The notes under the pieces were generated by a model. The model was not told where the DNA came from, ran no database searches, and saw nothing but the letters and a program-made list of their open reading frames with translations. Below, in pieces: positions 28,643-37,655 of a DNA stretch of 64,000 nucleotides. The stretch's first letter is position 1; the number at the start of each line of letters is the position of its first letter. The position numbers and the translations under genes were made by a program. The stretch covers positions 67,419-131,418 of the forward strand of contig JAFTXI010000046.1 in assembly GCA_017461665.1 (NCBI GenBank). Direction: 5' to 3'. The DNA is from Bacteroidales bacterium. GTDB taxonomy: Bacteria > Bacteroidota > Bacteroidia > Bacteroidales > F082.

Positions 28643-29125
28643 TTATTTTTCTTTTACTAATAATCTTTTAAACTTCTGTTTTTCCTCACTATTACCCACA
28701 CAAAACATATCACTAATATTGTCAATGCTTATTTCTTTTGTCACAAATGTAACATACATATTGTCAATAAGTTTTGTTTCGGACTGACAAATTGTTTTAA
28801 TTCCGGTAAAATATTTATAGGTTGACACTAATGTCGTGTCTATATATATTTCGGAATAAGAGTTGTCCTCAGAAACCATTCTTTCAGCAACGCGAGTTAC
28901 TGCCGAGTTAACCATTTTTGCCAACTCACTTTCGGCGCTTATATTCGCCATCTTACGTGATTCATTGATAGCTTTTGAATGATTGTCATATACTACAACT
29001 TGACATCCAGACGCAGTATATCTAAAAAACATATCATCGGACTTATAATCCGAGCAATCATTATTTTGAGCCATCATCATTTTCACAAAAAACAAAAACA
29101 TGATACAAAAATACACATTTTTCAT
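28643..29125 (-). CDS. Small exported protein, LPP20-like operon
   Basis: 160 residues with a signal peptide (ends MMMAQ). After a short Cys-containing segment it has a helix with ANISAESELAKMVNSAVTRV, a pattern close to the A-x-x-A-R-x-x-L-A helix of the 182-aa lipoprotein upstream, followed by strands. This suggests the same small alpha/beta (LPP20-like) fold. Last gene of the seven-gene operon; its start overlaps the preceding stop codon. Function unknown. Confidence 0.82.
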   Translation of the reverse strand: MKNVYFCIMFLFFVKMMMAQNNDCSDYKSDDMFFRYTASGCQVVVYDNHSKAINESRKMANISAESELAKMVNSAVTRVAERMVSEDNSYSEIYIDTTLVSTYKYFTGIKTICQSETKLIDNMYVTFVTKEISIDNISDMFCVGNSEEKQKFKRLLVKEK

Positions 29126-30039
29126 CTTTCAATTATCTCCCAATTAGCATATAAACAATTATTTTTCAATGAAAGATTTGAGACTCGACATGACAAATTT
29201 GTTTTCATCACCAAACGTGCAATATTTTGAGACTTATCTCCGTATGAAGTATCATTTTCATTAATAATTTGTCGTGTTGTGTTCTCGATAATAACATTTT
29301 TCGATTCAAACATCGTCAATGCCTGAAAGTATGTATCGATAAAACTATTCCATAATCCGAATTCACATTTCGAGAATACCATCTCTTCTGATATTTCTCC
29401 AAAATCATTGTAGGAGTTCATCGTTTTTTTCAGGTCGAGATAAGCATCGTCGATATATGATCTTTTCAGATATTTATTATTGTCGATAGTTGAATTCCAA
29501 ACCATTTTTCTGATAGTATCATTAGATTCAACAATCATCATTTGTTTTTCACCATAGTCTGTTGCATCATCGTAACTATCATAATGATACATAAAAGAAC
29601 CATTCGTTGCGATTGTAACATCTGCAATTTCGGCAATAGTAACGTCGAGAAGTACTATAGTTTCCTTATATTTTGTACGATATGTTTTTTCAACTTTATA
29701 CGATAAGGTTTTTGGCGTTGTTTCAAATTCGGCAATCCAGTGTGATTTTTGGTTATTGTAATCATTATCTTTGCGAGTGGTATTGAGATAATAATACTCA
29801 TATACCGATGCAAATTTTGTGTCATTAACGAAAGTATAGGAAGCCAAAGCTCTTTGTACGGCTTGTTGATATGCGATTGTAGTGTCGCTGATCGGATCAG
29901 AGATTCCTATGCAACCTCCTTCAAAAAACCAATTGGGCAATTCCTCTCCACAAGTTACGGGGGAATAATTTTGTTCCCCCGTATTTTTTGCTTGCAATAT
30001 TCCTGCACTAAGCAGTAATACAATAATTAAAGTTCTCAA
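29122..30039 (-). CDS. Exported LPP20-like protein
   Basis: 305 residues. The only sensible start is a TTG at 30039, giving the signal peptide MRTLIIVLLLSAGILQA. The mature N-terminus has LPNWFFEGGCIGISDP followed by AYQQAVQRALASY. This P-x-W ... G-I-S ... A-x-x-x-A-x-x-x-A pattern is the hallmark of LPP20/FlgT-N-like domains. The rest is beta-rich and unassigned. It sits 11 bp after the 182-aa lipoprotein gene and overlaps the 160-aa gene. Confidence 0.82.
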   Translation of the reverse strand: MRTLIIVLLLSAGILQAKNTGEQNYSPVTCGEELPNWFFEGGCIGISDPISDTTIAYQQAVQRALASYTFVNDTKFASVYEYYYLNTTRKDNDYNNQKSHWIAEFETTPKTLSYKVEKTYRTKYKETIVLLDVTIAEIADVTIATNGSFMYHYDSYDDATDYGEKQMMIVESNDTIRKMVWNSTIDNNKYLKRSYIDDAYLDLKKTMNSYNDFGEISEEMVFSKCEFGLWNSFIDTYFQALTMFESKNVIIENTTRQIINENDTSYGDKSQNIARLVMKTNLSCRVSNLSLKNNCLYANWEIIER

Positions 30040-30050
30040 TTTAGTGTGGA

Positions 30051-30599
30051 TTATTGTAATTTATTCATTTCTTCTTCAAGAACTTTTTTGAATTTTTCAT
30101 ATTCAAAATCTGTTCTGAGTTTTTCATCGTTTGACACTTGGCTTGCAATACCGTCTAAAACTGATTTACCTGTAAGTTCAACACAAGCAAAGCAGATAGT
30201 AGCTCCTTGAATTGAAGTACTTGGCATTGTACCTTCGCATGTTACTGGTGTACCAACTAACAATTGATTAACTACTGTACGTGAAATATTTTGAAGGCGT
30301 TGTCTGAAATCGCTTTCTGCGCCGGTGACATATTCACTAGTGTAGTTATCTACAACACTTTTAACTGTTACTTCAACCATTGATGCCAATTGTACACGTG
30401 CAGCATTAGCAGCTTGTGAACGTGCTTGTTGCATTTGTCTGTCGCTACTTGCAACATGTTGTCCTAAATATCTAAAAACATCTGTAGTAGATTTACAATC
30501 TGGGCAAGGATAGGTTGAAGCAACTTGTTTTCCAGAACCACATGATGCCATAAATAATGCCATAAGGGCAACTCCTAAAAATAAAGAAACTCTTTTCAT
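30051..30599 (-). CDS. LPP20-like outer membrane lipoprotein
   Basis: 182 residues with a lipobox at MASC (Cys about 20). The mature part has a CPDC motif, then QMQQARSQAANAARVQLASM and VEVTVKSVVDNYTSE, matching the LPP20 helix and following strand. Lys-rich C-terminal helix. Middle gene of the operon. Family members are surface or periplasmic lipoproteins in other bacteria; the role here is unknown. Confidence 0.86.
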   Translation of the reverse strand: MKRVSLFLGVALMALFMASCGSGKQVASTYPCPDCKSTTDVFRYLGQHVASSDRQMQQARSQAANAARVQLASMVEVTVKSVVDNYTSEYVTGAESDFRQRLQNISRTVVNQLLVGTPVTCEGTMPSTSIQGATICFACVELTGKSVLDGIASQVSNDEKLRTDFEYEKFKKVLEEEMNKLQ

Positions 30600-30664
30600 T
30601 TTTTTAATTTTTTTTGTTTGTGCCTACTCTTTGCTTTTCGGCTTCCGCATATTATTAAACTAAA

Positions 30665-31222
30665 TTATTTCCAATCTATCGGTATATCTCTCATTTCTAT
30701 AGTGCAATCTCCAAGCATAAATGAAATTGCCGTCAATTTCTTATTTTTTGAAGGCAACATTTGTCCTATCTTCCATGAAGCTTTCTGTGGAACATCTGTC
30801 AATGTTTTATAATATCCCATGCTATATCCAGAAAACTCCTCACCTTCTTCATTAAAAGCTACATAATTTCTCAGATACATAGACTCATTAATCTTATGAT
30901 TTGTAAATCTTATTGTTATCGTCACTTCTTGAGAAGACTTATTACCGACCAAAGAAATCAACTCAACTGTTAATTTATCAGGACATGAATTGTTAATCTT
31001 AACGTTTGATTGTGGTTTCGGCTGTACATTATTAGCGACAGGATTGTTTTCCTCGACTTTATCTTGATTCTTCTTTTTCTTGCTTATAACTTCTTCTGCT
31101 TCGCTGTTCCATTCCCCATGAACTTTCTTATTCTGATTTAACGGATCTTCAATCTGTGCAAAACAATCATTACAACTTAAAATTGCAATAACAAACACTA
31201 TAATCATTATTGTATTCTTCAT
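30665..31222 (-). CDS. Exported beta-sandwich-like protein of the LPP20 operon
   Basis: 185 residues starting MKNTIMIIVFVIAILSCNDC. The signal sequence contains ILSC, so it may be a lipoprotein, or be cleaved later at CFAQ. A charged K/E/N linker (about 40-75) precedes a compact beta domain (about 80-185, EVTITIRFTNHKINESMYLR) that looks like an immunoglobulin-type sandwich. The ATG at 31222 is chosen because the longer frame overlaps the upstream gene. Function unknown. Confidence 0.82.
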   Translation of the reverse strand: MKNTIMIIVFVIAILSCNDCFAQIEDPLNQNKKVHGEWNSEAEEVISKKKKNQDKVEENNPVANNVQPKPQSNVKINNSCPDKLTVELISLVGNKSSQEVTITIRFTNHKINESMYLRNYVAFNEEGEEFSGYSMGYYKTLTDVPQKASWKIGQMLPSKNKKLTAISFMLGDCTIEMRDIPIDWK

Positions 31223-31226
31223 AACA

Positions 31227-32153
31227 CTATAGTTTAATGTTAACTTTCTCAATTATTTTTTTCTTACCAAATGTAAAACGAATTTCAACATAATTGTCAT
31301 CTTGTTCATAACAGTCGAAAGTGTTGAATGTCAATTCTATCTTATCTCCGTTATGTTTTTTGCTAAAGTCTCTTGCACATTCACTTCTTAGTTGAGGCAA
31401 GGATTTTGTCTTCATAACCTTCTCATCATGTTTCAATTGAATTACAAGTTTACCATTCTCATTTTCAAGAACCTCAATATAAATATTTGAAATATTTTTT
31501 TCATACTGAGATATTGCATTTTTAAGTTTTCCGTATTTTGAATCGGCTTCATCAAATTCCTTCAACAATGTTTTCATGTCATTGATATCACTGAGGAGTT
31601 TATCTATATCATTTACCTCTGGTAAAGAATTTCTATACGCGTCTATCTTATCGTTGTAAGCCTTTTCTTGCGCATTGTATTCATCGATAAGTTCTTGTAA
31701 TTCAAATTGAGAGAACGGATATAGTATGTAATAATCGTAATACGATTCTTTAGTCTTTTTATTCATGTAACGTTCCCAATATACTTCTGCTTTTGAAAGG
31801 CTGATTCCTTGAAGTGCCGGCATTTTTGCAACTTTGAGAGTTGTACTTGCTTTAACACTTTCCATATATGAATCCCTATCATTAACGACAGTCCAATCAG
31901 TTTCCTTTGTTGTTTCACTGCTCACAACAACAGCAACCGACGACGCTATTTTATCCAATAATGACGATAACACCATATCTTGAGCTTCCTCTATAGAGGC
32001 AACTTTATTAGCCTGAATCATGTATGTATCAAATTGATTGGAATAGATCCAATTAGGTTTTTCTTTAGCACTTTGTTCAACAAGCTTAAAATCTTTCTGA
32101 CTAATGCCAACAAAAGGCAATATCAATAATAATACAATAATACTCTTCTTCAT
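31227..32153 (-). CDS. Exported LPP20-like protein with coiled coil
   Basis: 308 residues with a signal peptide (to about 18, VGISQ). The N-terminal domain has KPNWIYSNQFDTYMIQANKV and EEAQDMVLSSLLDKIASSVAV, again the P-x-W...A-x-x-x-L-x-x-x-I pattern of LPP20-type domains. A coiled coil (about 170-220) and a basic beta-rich end follow. Placed between the 226-aa and 185-aa genes with gaps of 6 and 4 bp. Confidence 0.84.
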   Translation of the reverse strand: MKKSIIVLLLILPFVGISQKDFKLVEQSAKEKPNWIYSNQFDTYMIQANKVASIEEAQDMVLSSLLDKIASSVAVVVSSETTKETDWTVVNDRDSYMESVKASTTLKVAKMPALQGISLSKAEVYWERYMNKKTKESYYDYYILYPFSQFELQELIDEYNAQEKAYNDKIDAYRNSLPEVNDIDKLLSDINDMKTLLKEFDEADSKYGKLKNAISQYEKNISNIYIEVLENENGKLVIQLKHDEKVMKTKSLPQLRSECARDFSKKHNGDKIELTFNTFDCYEQDDNYVEIRFTFGKKKIIEKVNIKL

Positions 32154-32159
32154 ATCTAA

Positions 32160-32840
32160 TTAATTATTTACCCACGACACGTCAGGATTAGAGTTCTTTA
32201 TTGAATTTTGCGATGCTGTTTGTTGTTCTTGCGAAATCTTATTTAAGATATTCAATGTGTTATCATAACATCCTGTCAATTCATCTATTTGTGGAATTGC
32301 ATTCAATTCGTTAAGAGCTTCATCATACATCTCCATATCCAAATAAGCATTGATAGTTTTTATTACATTATCACATTCAGTATTGTAATATTCGATTATT
32401 TTATCTTTCGCGACTGTGATTATTTTCTTAAGTTTTGGATCGCGTGCCTTAAGCGATTTCACAGCTTCCATTACGGCTTTGGTTTCATTTTCAGCGACAC
32501 TTTTTTTTACGAGAGTTCCTTGCGAGAACAAGAGTTTTTTATCATTATCGACTATATAAATTGTTATTTCCAACTCTGCGACATAATTTATTGGTGTGGT
32601 CGTTGTTGTCTCAATAGATGTGACTATTACAGAAGGTATCATCAAGAACTTATTAGAATTATCTGTTGAACCTATTCCATTTAATGACACTGCTTGATTT
32701 AACCTATTGTACAAGGTTGTTGCCGCGTCGTCACTTAAATTTGATGTTGAAGGAGGTAACACTCTTATATTTTGAGCTTCTACGAAATTATATGTAGAAA
32801 GCATAAACAAAATCAATAATAAAGATTTAGTTTTTCTCAT
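32160..32840 (-). CDS. Exported protein, CsgG/lipoprotein-operon partner
   Basis: 226 residues, signal peptide MRKTKSLLLILFMLSTYNFVEA. The mature N-terminus (IRVLPPS, then LYNRLNQAVSLNGIGS, then KFLMIPSVIV) resembles the start of CsgG-like or TolB-N-like alpha/beta domains. A long C-terminal helix pair follows (about 130-205). It starts 1 bp after the upstream gene stops. No enzyme motif seen; function unknown. Confidence 0.82.
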   Translation of the reverse strand: MRKTKSLLLILFMLSTYNFVEAQNIRVLPPSTSNLSDDAATTLYNRLNQAVSLNGIGSTDNSNKFLMIPSVIVTSIETTTTTPINYVAELEITIYIVDNDKKLLFSQGTLVKKSVAENETKAVMEAVKSLKARDPKLKKIITVAKDKIIEYYNTECDNVIKTINAYLDMEMYDEALNELNAIPQIDELTGCYDNTLNILNKISQEQQTASQNSIKNSNPDVSWVNN

Positions 32841-32841
32841 A

Positions 32842-33819
32842 TCATTTTTCTCCTATAATAATCCAGACCTCACCAAGTCCCCGTTCGTAAATTTTACTTT
32901 CTATCAGGAATGGTTCTTTTTTAAGGTAGCTTCTCAATCCATTAGCAAATCCGCGAGCATCCAATGCTGACAATCTACCGTTATGTTCTTTGTAAAGAGG
33001 TATTCTAACTTGTTCAAAGACTAAATAATTCTCGGTAGCATTTGTACGTGTTGGAGCATGATTCAAAGTATTGTCTTCCATCCAATAAGAGATAATATCT
33101 ACCAATTCAAGATAATCATCTTCGAAATCAAATTCCGATTCAAAGTTAACTTCTGCATTGTCCCACACTCTGAATTTCATTACTATTTCGCGACCATTTC
33201 TCGACATATCTTCAAAATGAGCCATCAACTGGGCACAAAAAGAATCCATATAATTGAGGACTGCTTCTTCCAAAAGTAAGTTTATAGGAGCTGTTGTTGA
33301 AGGCGAGCCGACTCCTGAATTAGCAGCAATAACCTTATTGGTATAAGAGTCTAATGCTCTCATATTGTATGATATATAACGCTGAGGTCCTTTCTGCATC
33401 ACAGTATAGTCGAGGTCTAAGATAATATCGGCTTTTGCTGTTCTCTTAACTTTATCGAGCATTGACTCCGTGATATAAGCGCCTGATGTTGAACTTTCCA
33501 ACAAACTCATCTCTACAGATTCTTGTTGAATGGATTTTAATGTTTGTTCGAGATCTTTCAGTGGAAAACCGCGCTCCGCCATAATCGACGACAATTCAGA
33601 AATCACAAGTCGTAAATCTTCAATATCATCCTGTTTGAAGATATTTGTCAAATCAGAAACTACATTTTTATTTCCGTTTTCATCGACCCATTCGGTAGTA
33701 TATCCATTTCTTGAACAATACGTATCGGCAGGCATAACCATGATAGTTGGTTTCTTTGCTTGGGCCATTGACACAACAGCTAACGTAACAAGCAAAAACA
33801 TTGTAAACAATTTTCTCAT
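32842..33819 (-). CDS. DUF6175-like exported protein, first gene of LPP20-like operon
   Basis: 325 residues with signal peptide MRKLFTMFLLVTLAVVSMAQ. KKPTIMVMPADTYCSRNGY at the mature N-terminus, then an LRLVISELSSIMAERGFPL helix and KADIILDLDYTV strand, give a CsgG/TolB-N-like pattern (protein 'MVxP... ...AERGF.....'). The overall match to the Bacteroidetes DUF6175 family is from memory. ATG at 33819 preferred over a TTG 6 bp upstream. A strong promoter lies at 33860-33889. Heads the seven-gene operon down to 28643. Confidence 0.84.
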   Translation of the reverse strand: MRKLFTMFLLVTLAVVSMAQAKKPTIMVMPADTYCSRNGYTTEWVDENGNKNVVSDLTNIFKQDDIEDLRLVISELSSIMAERGFPLKDLEQTLKSIQQESVEMSLLESSTSGAYITESMLDKVKRTAKADIILDLDYTVMQKGPQRYISYNMRALDSYTNKVIAANSGVGSPSTTAPINLLLEEAVLNYMDSFCAQLMAHFEDMSRNGREIVMKFRVWDNAEVNFESEFDFEDDYLELVDIISYWMEDNTLNHAPTRTNATENYLVFEQVRIPLYKEHNGRLSALDARGFANGLRSYLKKEPFLIESKIYERGLGEVWIIIGEK

Positions 33820-33859
33820 AAGCAAATATGTTATAAGTTAAACACTGAGAATAACAATG

Positions 33860-33889
33860 CAAATTTAATCTTTTTTTATAAAAAGCAAA
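33860..33889 (-). promoter_or_regulatory. Bacteroidetes promoter of the LPP20-like operon
   Basis: Reading on the minus strand, TTTG (33889-33886) and TAAATTTG (33867-33860) are 18 bp apart, a near-perfect -33/-7 pair. The expected mRNA start lies about 30 bp before the first ATG. Confidence 0.75.
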
Positions 33890-33911
33890 TTATTTTCATA
33901 AAAATAAACAA

Positions 33912-33942
33912 AAAAAAGATGCCTACGATAGACATCTTTTAA
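33912..33942 (-). terminator. Intrinsic terminator after the DUF4251 gene
   Basis: AAAAGATG...CATCTTTT stem with an inner TCTATCGTAGG loop and T-runs on both sides. It follows the DUF4251 gene and separates it from the LPP20 operon promoter. Confidence 0.8.
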
Positions 33943-33968
33943 AACGAGTATTTTTCAGTTGTTTACAG

Positions 33969-34619
33969 TTATGGCAGCGGGTAAATAGTTGAAGCATTAT
34001 CAGGTGAGACGATGTCACCGGTAAAAGTGACTTGGCCTCCATCGTTGGAATAGAAGTTTATTCTTCCTGTTCCATTCGCTTGAACGTAAATTTTAAAATT
34101 AACAGGAATAACTCCGGTCCATGTCCTAAATGAACCAGTGATAACGAAAGGACCGTCAGGGTCGGACAGATCGATATCGTATGATATCAACGATGCCGGA
34201 GTGTTTGGAGTATCCCAAGACTGCCAATTCCAGCCTGGCCAACCAGGACTCGTATAACCCGGTCCAACGCCTGGTATTCCAGGTCCATACCAAGCCAAAG
34301 GCGCTGCAGCCGAAGTAGAGACAGGATTATCAAAAGCAATGTTGATAGCAACTTTGTCGCCTATTATTGCAAAATAGTTTTGGAATGAAGAAACAGGTGA
34401 TTCTTGTCCAAAAGGACCAATGAATGTGTTGGCTTCCAGGACGAAAGTTGTATCTTTCACCAACTGAATCATTTCTGCTTTTGATTGTGCTAATTCTATA
34501 GCCTGACGTTGTTTGCGTGCTTCGCGACGTTGAAGCCTGTTAGCCTTGGCGGCACTCTGTGCGAAGAGACTGCCGCCTATGACTAACAATAATGCTAATG
34601 TTAATAATTTAGGTTTCAT
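33969..34619 (-). CDS. DUF4251-family exported protein
   Basis: 216 residues with a signal peptide (MKPKLLTLALLLVIGGSLFAQ). A basic helix (RLQRREARKQRQ) leads into KDTTFVLEANTF, the start of a DUF4251 beta domain. The family's glycine-rich middle is replaced by a long G/P/W-rich loop (YGPGIPGVGPGYTSPGWPGW, continuing). Family function is unknown. ATG at 34619 is preferred; an upstream in-frame ATG at 34640 would add seven non-hydrophobic residues before the signal peptide. Confidence 0.82.
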   Translation of the reverse strand: MKPKLLTLALLLVIGGSLFAQSAAKANRLQRREARKQRQAIELAQSKAEMIQLVKDTTFVLEANTFIGPFGQESPVSSFQNYFAIIGDKVAINIAFDNPVSTSAAAPLAWYGPGIPGVGPGYTSPGWPGWNWQSWDTPNTPASLISYDIDLSDPDGPFVITGSFRTWTGVIPVNFKIYVQANGTGRINFYSNDGGQVTFTGDIVSPDNASTIYPLP

Positions 34620-34681
34620 AATATTTGATGTTTTTTCCATTAAACACCAAACATTACATTTTGTTTTGAAGAAAGCTAAAT

Positions 34682-35446
34682 TTATCCAATGACGTATTGT
34701 GTCACGTCAGTATTCGGTTCTAATTCAAGAGGCTCTGTTCCATATTTGAACACCATCATTTTTTTACCGCCTTTCAATGCAATCTTGTTACCTGTAACCC
34801 ATAAAGCTGATGCTTCTCGAAGTCCAACGACTTTCATATTTTGATTTACAGCGAGATATTCGTTGATACGGTCTTGACGTGTCTCTCCTCCGTGTTTTAT
34901 CATCTTGTCGATTTCCGGATGTGGGTCAAGATAATGTGGATTGATTTGGAAAGGAACCAAGTTTAATGTGTTGAATGAAGCTGGCTGTACGATAGGCATA
35001 TCGTTGGTTGTGCATAATGTAGGACATGCGATATTAGAACCTGCGCTCCAACCTATATAAGGTGTACCTTCCTTCGCTACCTTTGAGATTGCATCCATCA
35101 AACCATATTTGTGAAGCTCTGCAACGAGATGGAAAGTGTTACCACCGCCAACAACAATACATGCTGCTTCTTCAACGAGCTTAATCTTATCCTCAACTTC
35201 ATGAACAGAAACAAAATTACAAAGTCCCAACTTATCTTCAAAGACCTTCTTCACTCTTGCAGTGTAGGCATCATAGCTTTGTGGATATGGATTACCATTA
35301 ATGAATACGCCTGCAAAAGGAACGAAAACGATTCTGCTGTCAGAACTAAGTTTGTTTTTTTCACAAAACGACTCCAATTGACTCATTGCCCAAGCCAAAT
35401 AAGTCTCACCAAAATTGGTTGAATTACTTATCAATAATAAATTCAT
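34682..35446 (-). CDS. pepE: Dipeptidase E (alpha-aspartyl dipeptidase, S51)
   Basis: 254 residues. It hydrolyses dipeptides with N-terminal aspartate. The S51 signature is plain: VVGGGNTFHLVAELHKYGL, then GTPYIGWSAGSNIACPTL with the nucleophile Ser in GWSAGSN, and NPHYLDPHPE supplying the catalytic His. Cytosolic; monocistronic, divergent from the GH97 gene. Confidence 0.93.
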   Translation of the reverse strand: MNLLLISNSTNFGETYLAWAMSQLESFCEKNKLSSDSRIVFVPFAGVFINGNPYPQSYDAYTARVKKVFEDKLGLCNFVSVHEVEDKIKLVEEAACIVVGGGNTFHLVAELHKYGLMDAISKVAKEGTPYIGWSAGSNIACPTLCTTNDMPIVQPASFNTLNLVPFQINPHYLDPHPEIDKMIKHGGETRQDRINEYLAVNQNMKVVGLREASALWVTGNKIALKGGKKMMVFKYGTEPLELEPNTDVTQYVIG

Positions 35447-35509
35447 AATTTCTATTTTTTAATTTTGACAAAGTTAAACATTTTTCCAATAACATTCGCT
35501 ATTTTTGTT

Positions 35510-35517
35510 TATCTTTG
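35510..35517 (+). promoter_or_regulatory. -7 promoter element for the GH97 gene
   Basis: TATCTTTG, a perfect TAnnTTTG, 38 bp before the ATG at 35556. A clear -33 element is not seen. Confidence 0.55.
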
Positions 35518-35555
35518 AGACAATTATTTTTGAACTAATTATAATTTTTAATACT

Positions 35556-37550
35556 ATGAAAATTAAATCTTTAATAATCTGCATCGTCATATTGATTAAC
35601 AGCAGTTTTGTACTCGCACAGAAAAAATATTCATTACAATCTCCCGACAAGAAAATCAATGTTGTAGTAACCATCGACAATGATTATTTAAAATATTCCG
35701 TAACTCACGATAGTACCGTCGTAATCAACGATTCTCCTATCACAATGGAACTCAGCGATGGGAAAATTTTAGGACAAAATCCTGTTGTAAGAAATTACAA
35801 AACAGAGACCGTCGATAAACTTATCAAAGCAAACTTTTACAAGAAAGAATATGTTGAAGATTATTATAACGAGCTGACAATTACATTTAAAGGAAGTTAC
35901 AACGTTCAGTTCAGAGCTTACAACGACGGTGTAGCTTATCGTTTCTGCACAAGATTTCCTAAGCCAATAACCATTATCAGAGAAGGCATTTTTTATAACT
36001 TCAACGAAAATCATACTGCATATATTCCATACGTCAACGCGAGAAGAAGCGAATTAGACTTTATAACGAAACAATTTTTCAACTCTTTTGAAAACCAATA
36101 TACTGTAACGTCAATCAACGATATGATTAGCGATAAGTTGTCATTTATGCCTATATTGGTAGAATTAGAAGACGGCAAGAAAGTAGTTATTACCGAAGCT
36201 GACTTGGAAAATTATCCTGGAACATATTTAATTAGGAACAGTGAAGAGAATAGCATCAAAGGTGTTCATGCGACATATCCTAAGGCCGAAGAACAAGGCG
36301 GTCATAATATGTTGCAATATATCGTTACAGAAAGAGAAGAATTTATTGCGAGAGTTCAAGGCACACGTGACTTTCCATGGCGCTGCATGGTCATCTCTAC
36401 GGAAGACAGAGAGTTGACTAACAGCGATATGGTCTATAAATTAGCGTCGCCATCACGTGTTGATGACGTCAGCTGGATTGTTCCAGGGAAAGTCGCTTGG
36501 GAATGGTGGAACGCGTGGAATATCAAAGACGTTGACTTTGAATCGGGAATAAACAATGAGACATACAAACACTATATCGATTTCGCCTCAGAATATGGAA
36601 TCGAATACGTCATCTTAGACGAAGGTTGGGCTGTCAACAAGAAAGCCGACTTGTTCGACGTGATACCGGAAATAGATATTATCGAGTTAGTTGAATACGC
36701 CGACAGCAAAGGTGTTGGCATAGTGTTATGGGCAGGTTATCTCGCCATCGACCGTGACATGGAAGAGGTTTGTAAATATTATTCCGAGATAGGCGTCAAA
36801 GGTTTTAAAGTCGATTTCATGGACAGAGATGATCAAAAGACCGTCGATTTCTATTACAGGATGGCGTCGATTGCAGCAAAATATCATCTCATAGTTGATT
36901 TCCACGGAGCTTATAAACCGACAGGATTGAATCGCACCTACCCCAACGTCTTGAACTTTGAAGGCGTCTTCGGATTGGAACAAGTCAAATGGGCTCAAGA
37001 CATCGACTTGGTGACATACGAAACTACAATACCTTATATAAGAATGCTCGCTGGTCCGATGGATTATACACAAGGTGCGATGCGTAACGCCAACAGAGAC
37101 AACTACAGAGCCATTTATACCGAGCCGATGAGTCAGGGAACACGCTGCCGTCAACTCGCTGAATATGTCATCTTCGAATCGCCGTTCAACATGCTTTGCG
37201 ACAGTCCAAGCAACTATAGAGACGAAGACGAATGCACAAGATACATAGCAGAGATTCCGACAGTGTGGGATGAGACAATAGCCTTAGATGGAAAAGTAGG
37301 CGAATATACAGTAATAGCACGTCGTTCAGGCGACAGATGGTACGTGGGCGGAATAACAAACTGGGACGAACGCGAAATAGAGATAGACTTGTCTGAATTA
37401 GACTTAAAAACTAATCATGCGACAGAATTTCGCGACGGCATAAACGCAAATAAAATCGCTGAAGACTACGTCAAAAACGGTATCACGATAGAAAACAATA
37501 TCTATAAAGCAAAGATGCGTAAGGGCGGCGGTTTCGTGCTTATTTTCTAA
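35556..37550 (+). CDS. Glycoside hydrolase family 97
   Basis: 664 residues with a signal peptide (MKIKSLIICIVILINSSFVLA). The N-terminal beta-super-sandwich (about 22-280), a TIM barrel (VAWEWWNAWNIKD; YVILDEGWAV; GFKVDFMDRDDQ; LIVDFHGAYKPTG) and a C-terminal beta domain match GH97. Asp in KVDFMDRDDQ sits where the retaining, alpha-galactosidase-like branch has its nucleophile; in SusB-type inverting alpha-glucosidases this residue differs. So alpha-galactosidase activity is more likely than starch hydrolysis, by recollection of the family. Periplasmic; no SusCD pair nearby. Confidence 0.92.
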   Translation: MKIKSLIICIVILINSSFVLAQKKYSLQSPDKKINVVVTIDNDYLKYSVTHDSTVVINDSPITMELSDGKILGQNPVVRNYKTETVDKLIKANFYKKEYVEDYYNELTITFKGSYNVQFRAYNDGVAYRFCTRFPKPITIIREGIFYNFNENHTAYIPYVNARRSELDFITKQFFNSFENQYTVTSINDMISDKLSFMPILVELEDGKKVVITEADLENYPGTYLIRNSEENSIKGVHATYPKAEEQGGHNMLQYIVTEREEFIARVQGTRDFPWRCMVISTEDRELTNSDMVYKLASPSRVDDVSWIVPGKVAWEWWNAWNIKDVDFESGINNETYKHYIDFASEYGIEYVILDEGWAVNKKADLFDVIPEIDIIELVEYADSKGVGIVLWAGYLAIDRDMEEVCKYYSEIGVKGFKVDFMDRDDQKTVDFYYRMASIAAKYHLIVDFHGAYKPTGLNRTYPNVLNFEGVFGLEQVKWAQDIDLVTYETTIPYIRMLAGPMDYTQGAMRNANRDNYRAIYTEPMSQGTRCRQLAEYVIFESPFNMLCDSPSNYRDEDECTRYIAEIPTVWDETIALDGKVGEYTVIARRSGDRWYVGGITNWDEREIEIDLSELDLKTNHATEFRDGINANKIAEDYVKNGITIENNIYKAKMRKGGGFVLIF

Positions 37551-37655
37551 ATCGTTGTAATTTAACATTTTGACAAGAAAAATTATTTCGACAAATTCGG
37601 TTCTTAATTGAGGATTTTTTTGCAATTTTGCACCTCAAAAAAAGGATATATTAAT

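Noticed and set aside
35556-37550. Polysaccharide utilisation locus around the GH97 gene
   Set aside because: No SusC/SusD pair, sensor or other glycosidase adjoins it; the neighbours are pepE and a MATE transporter.
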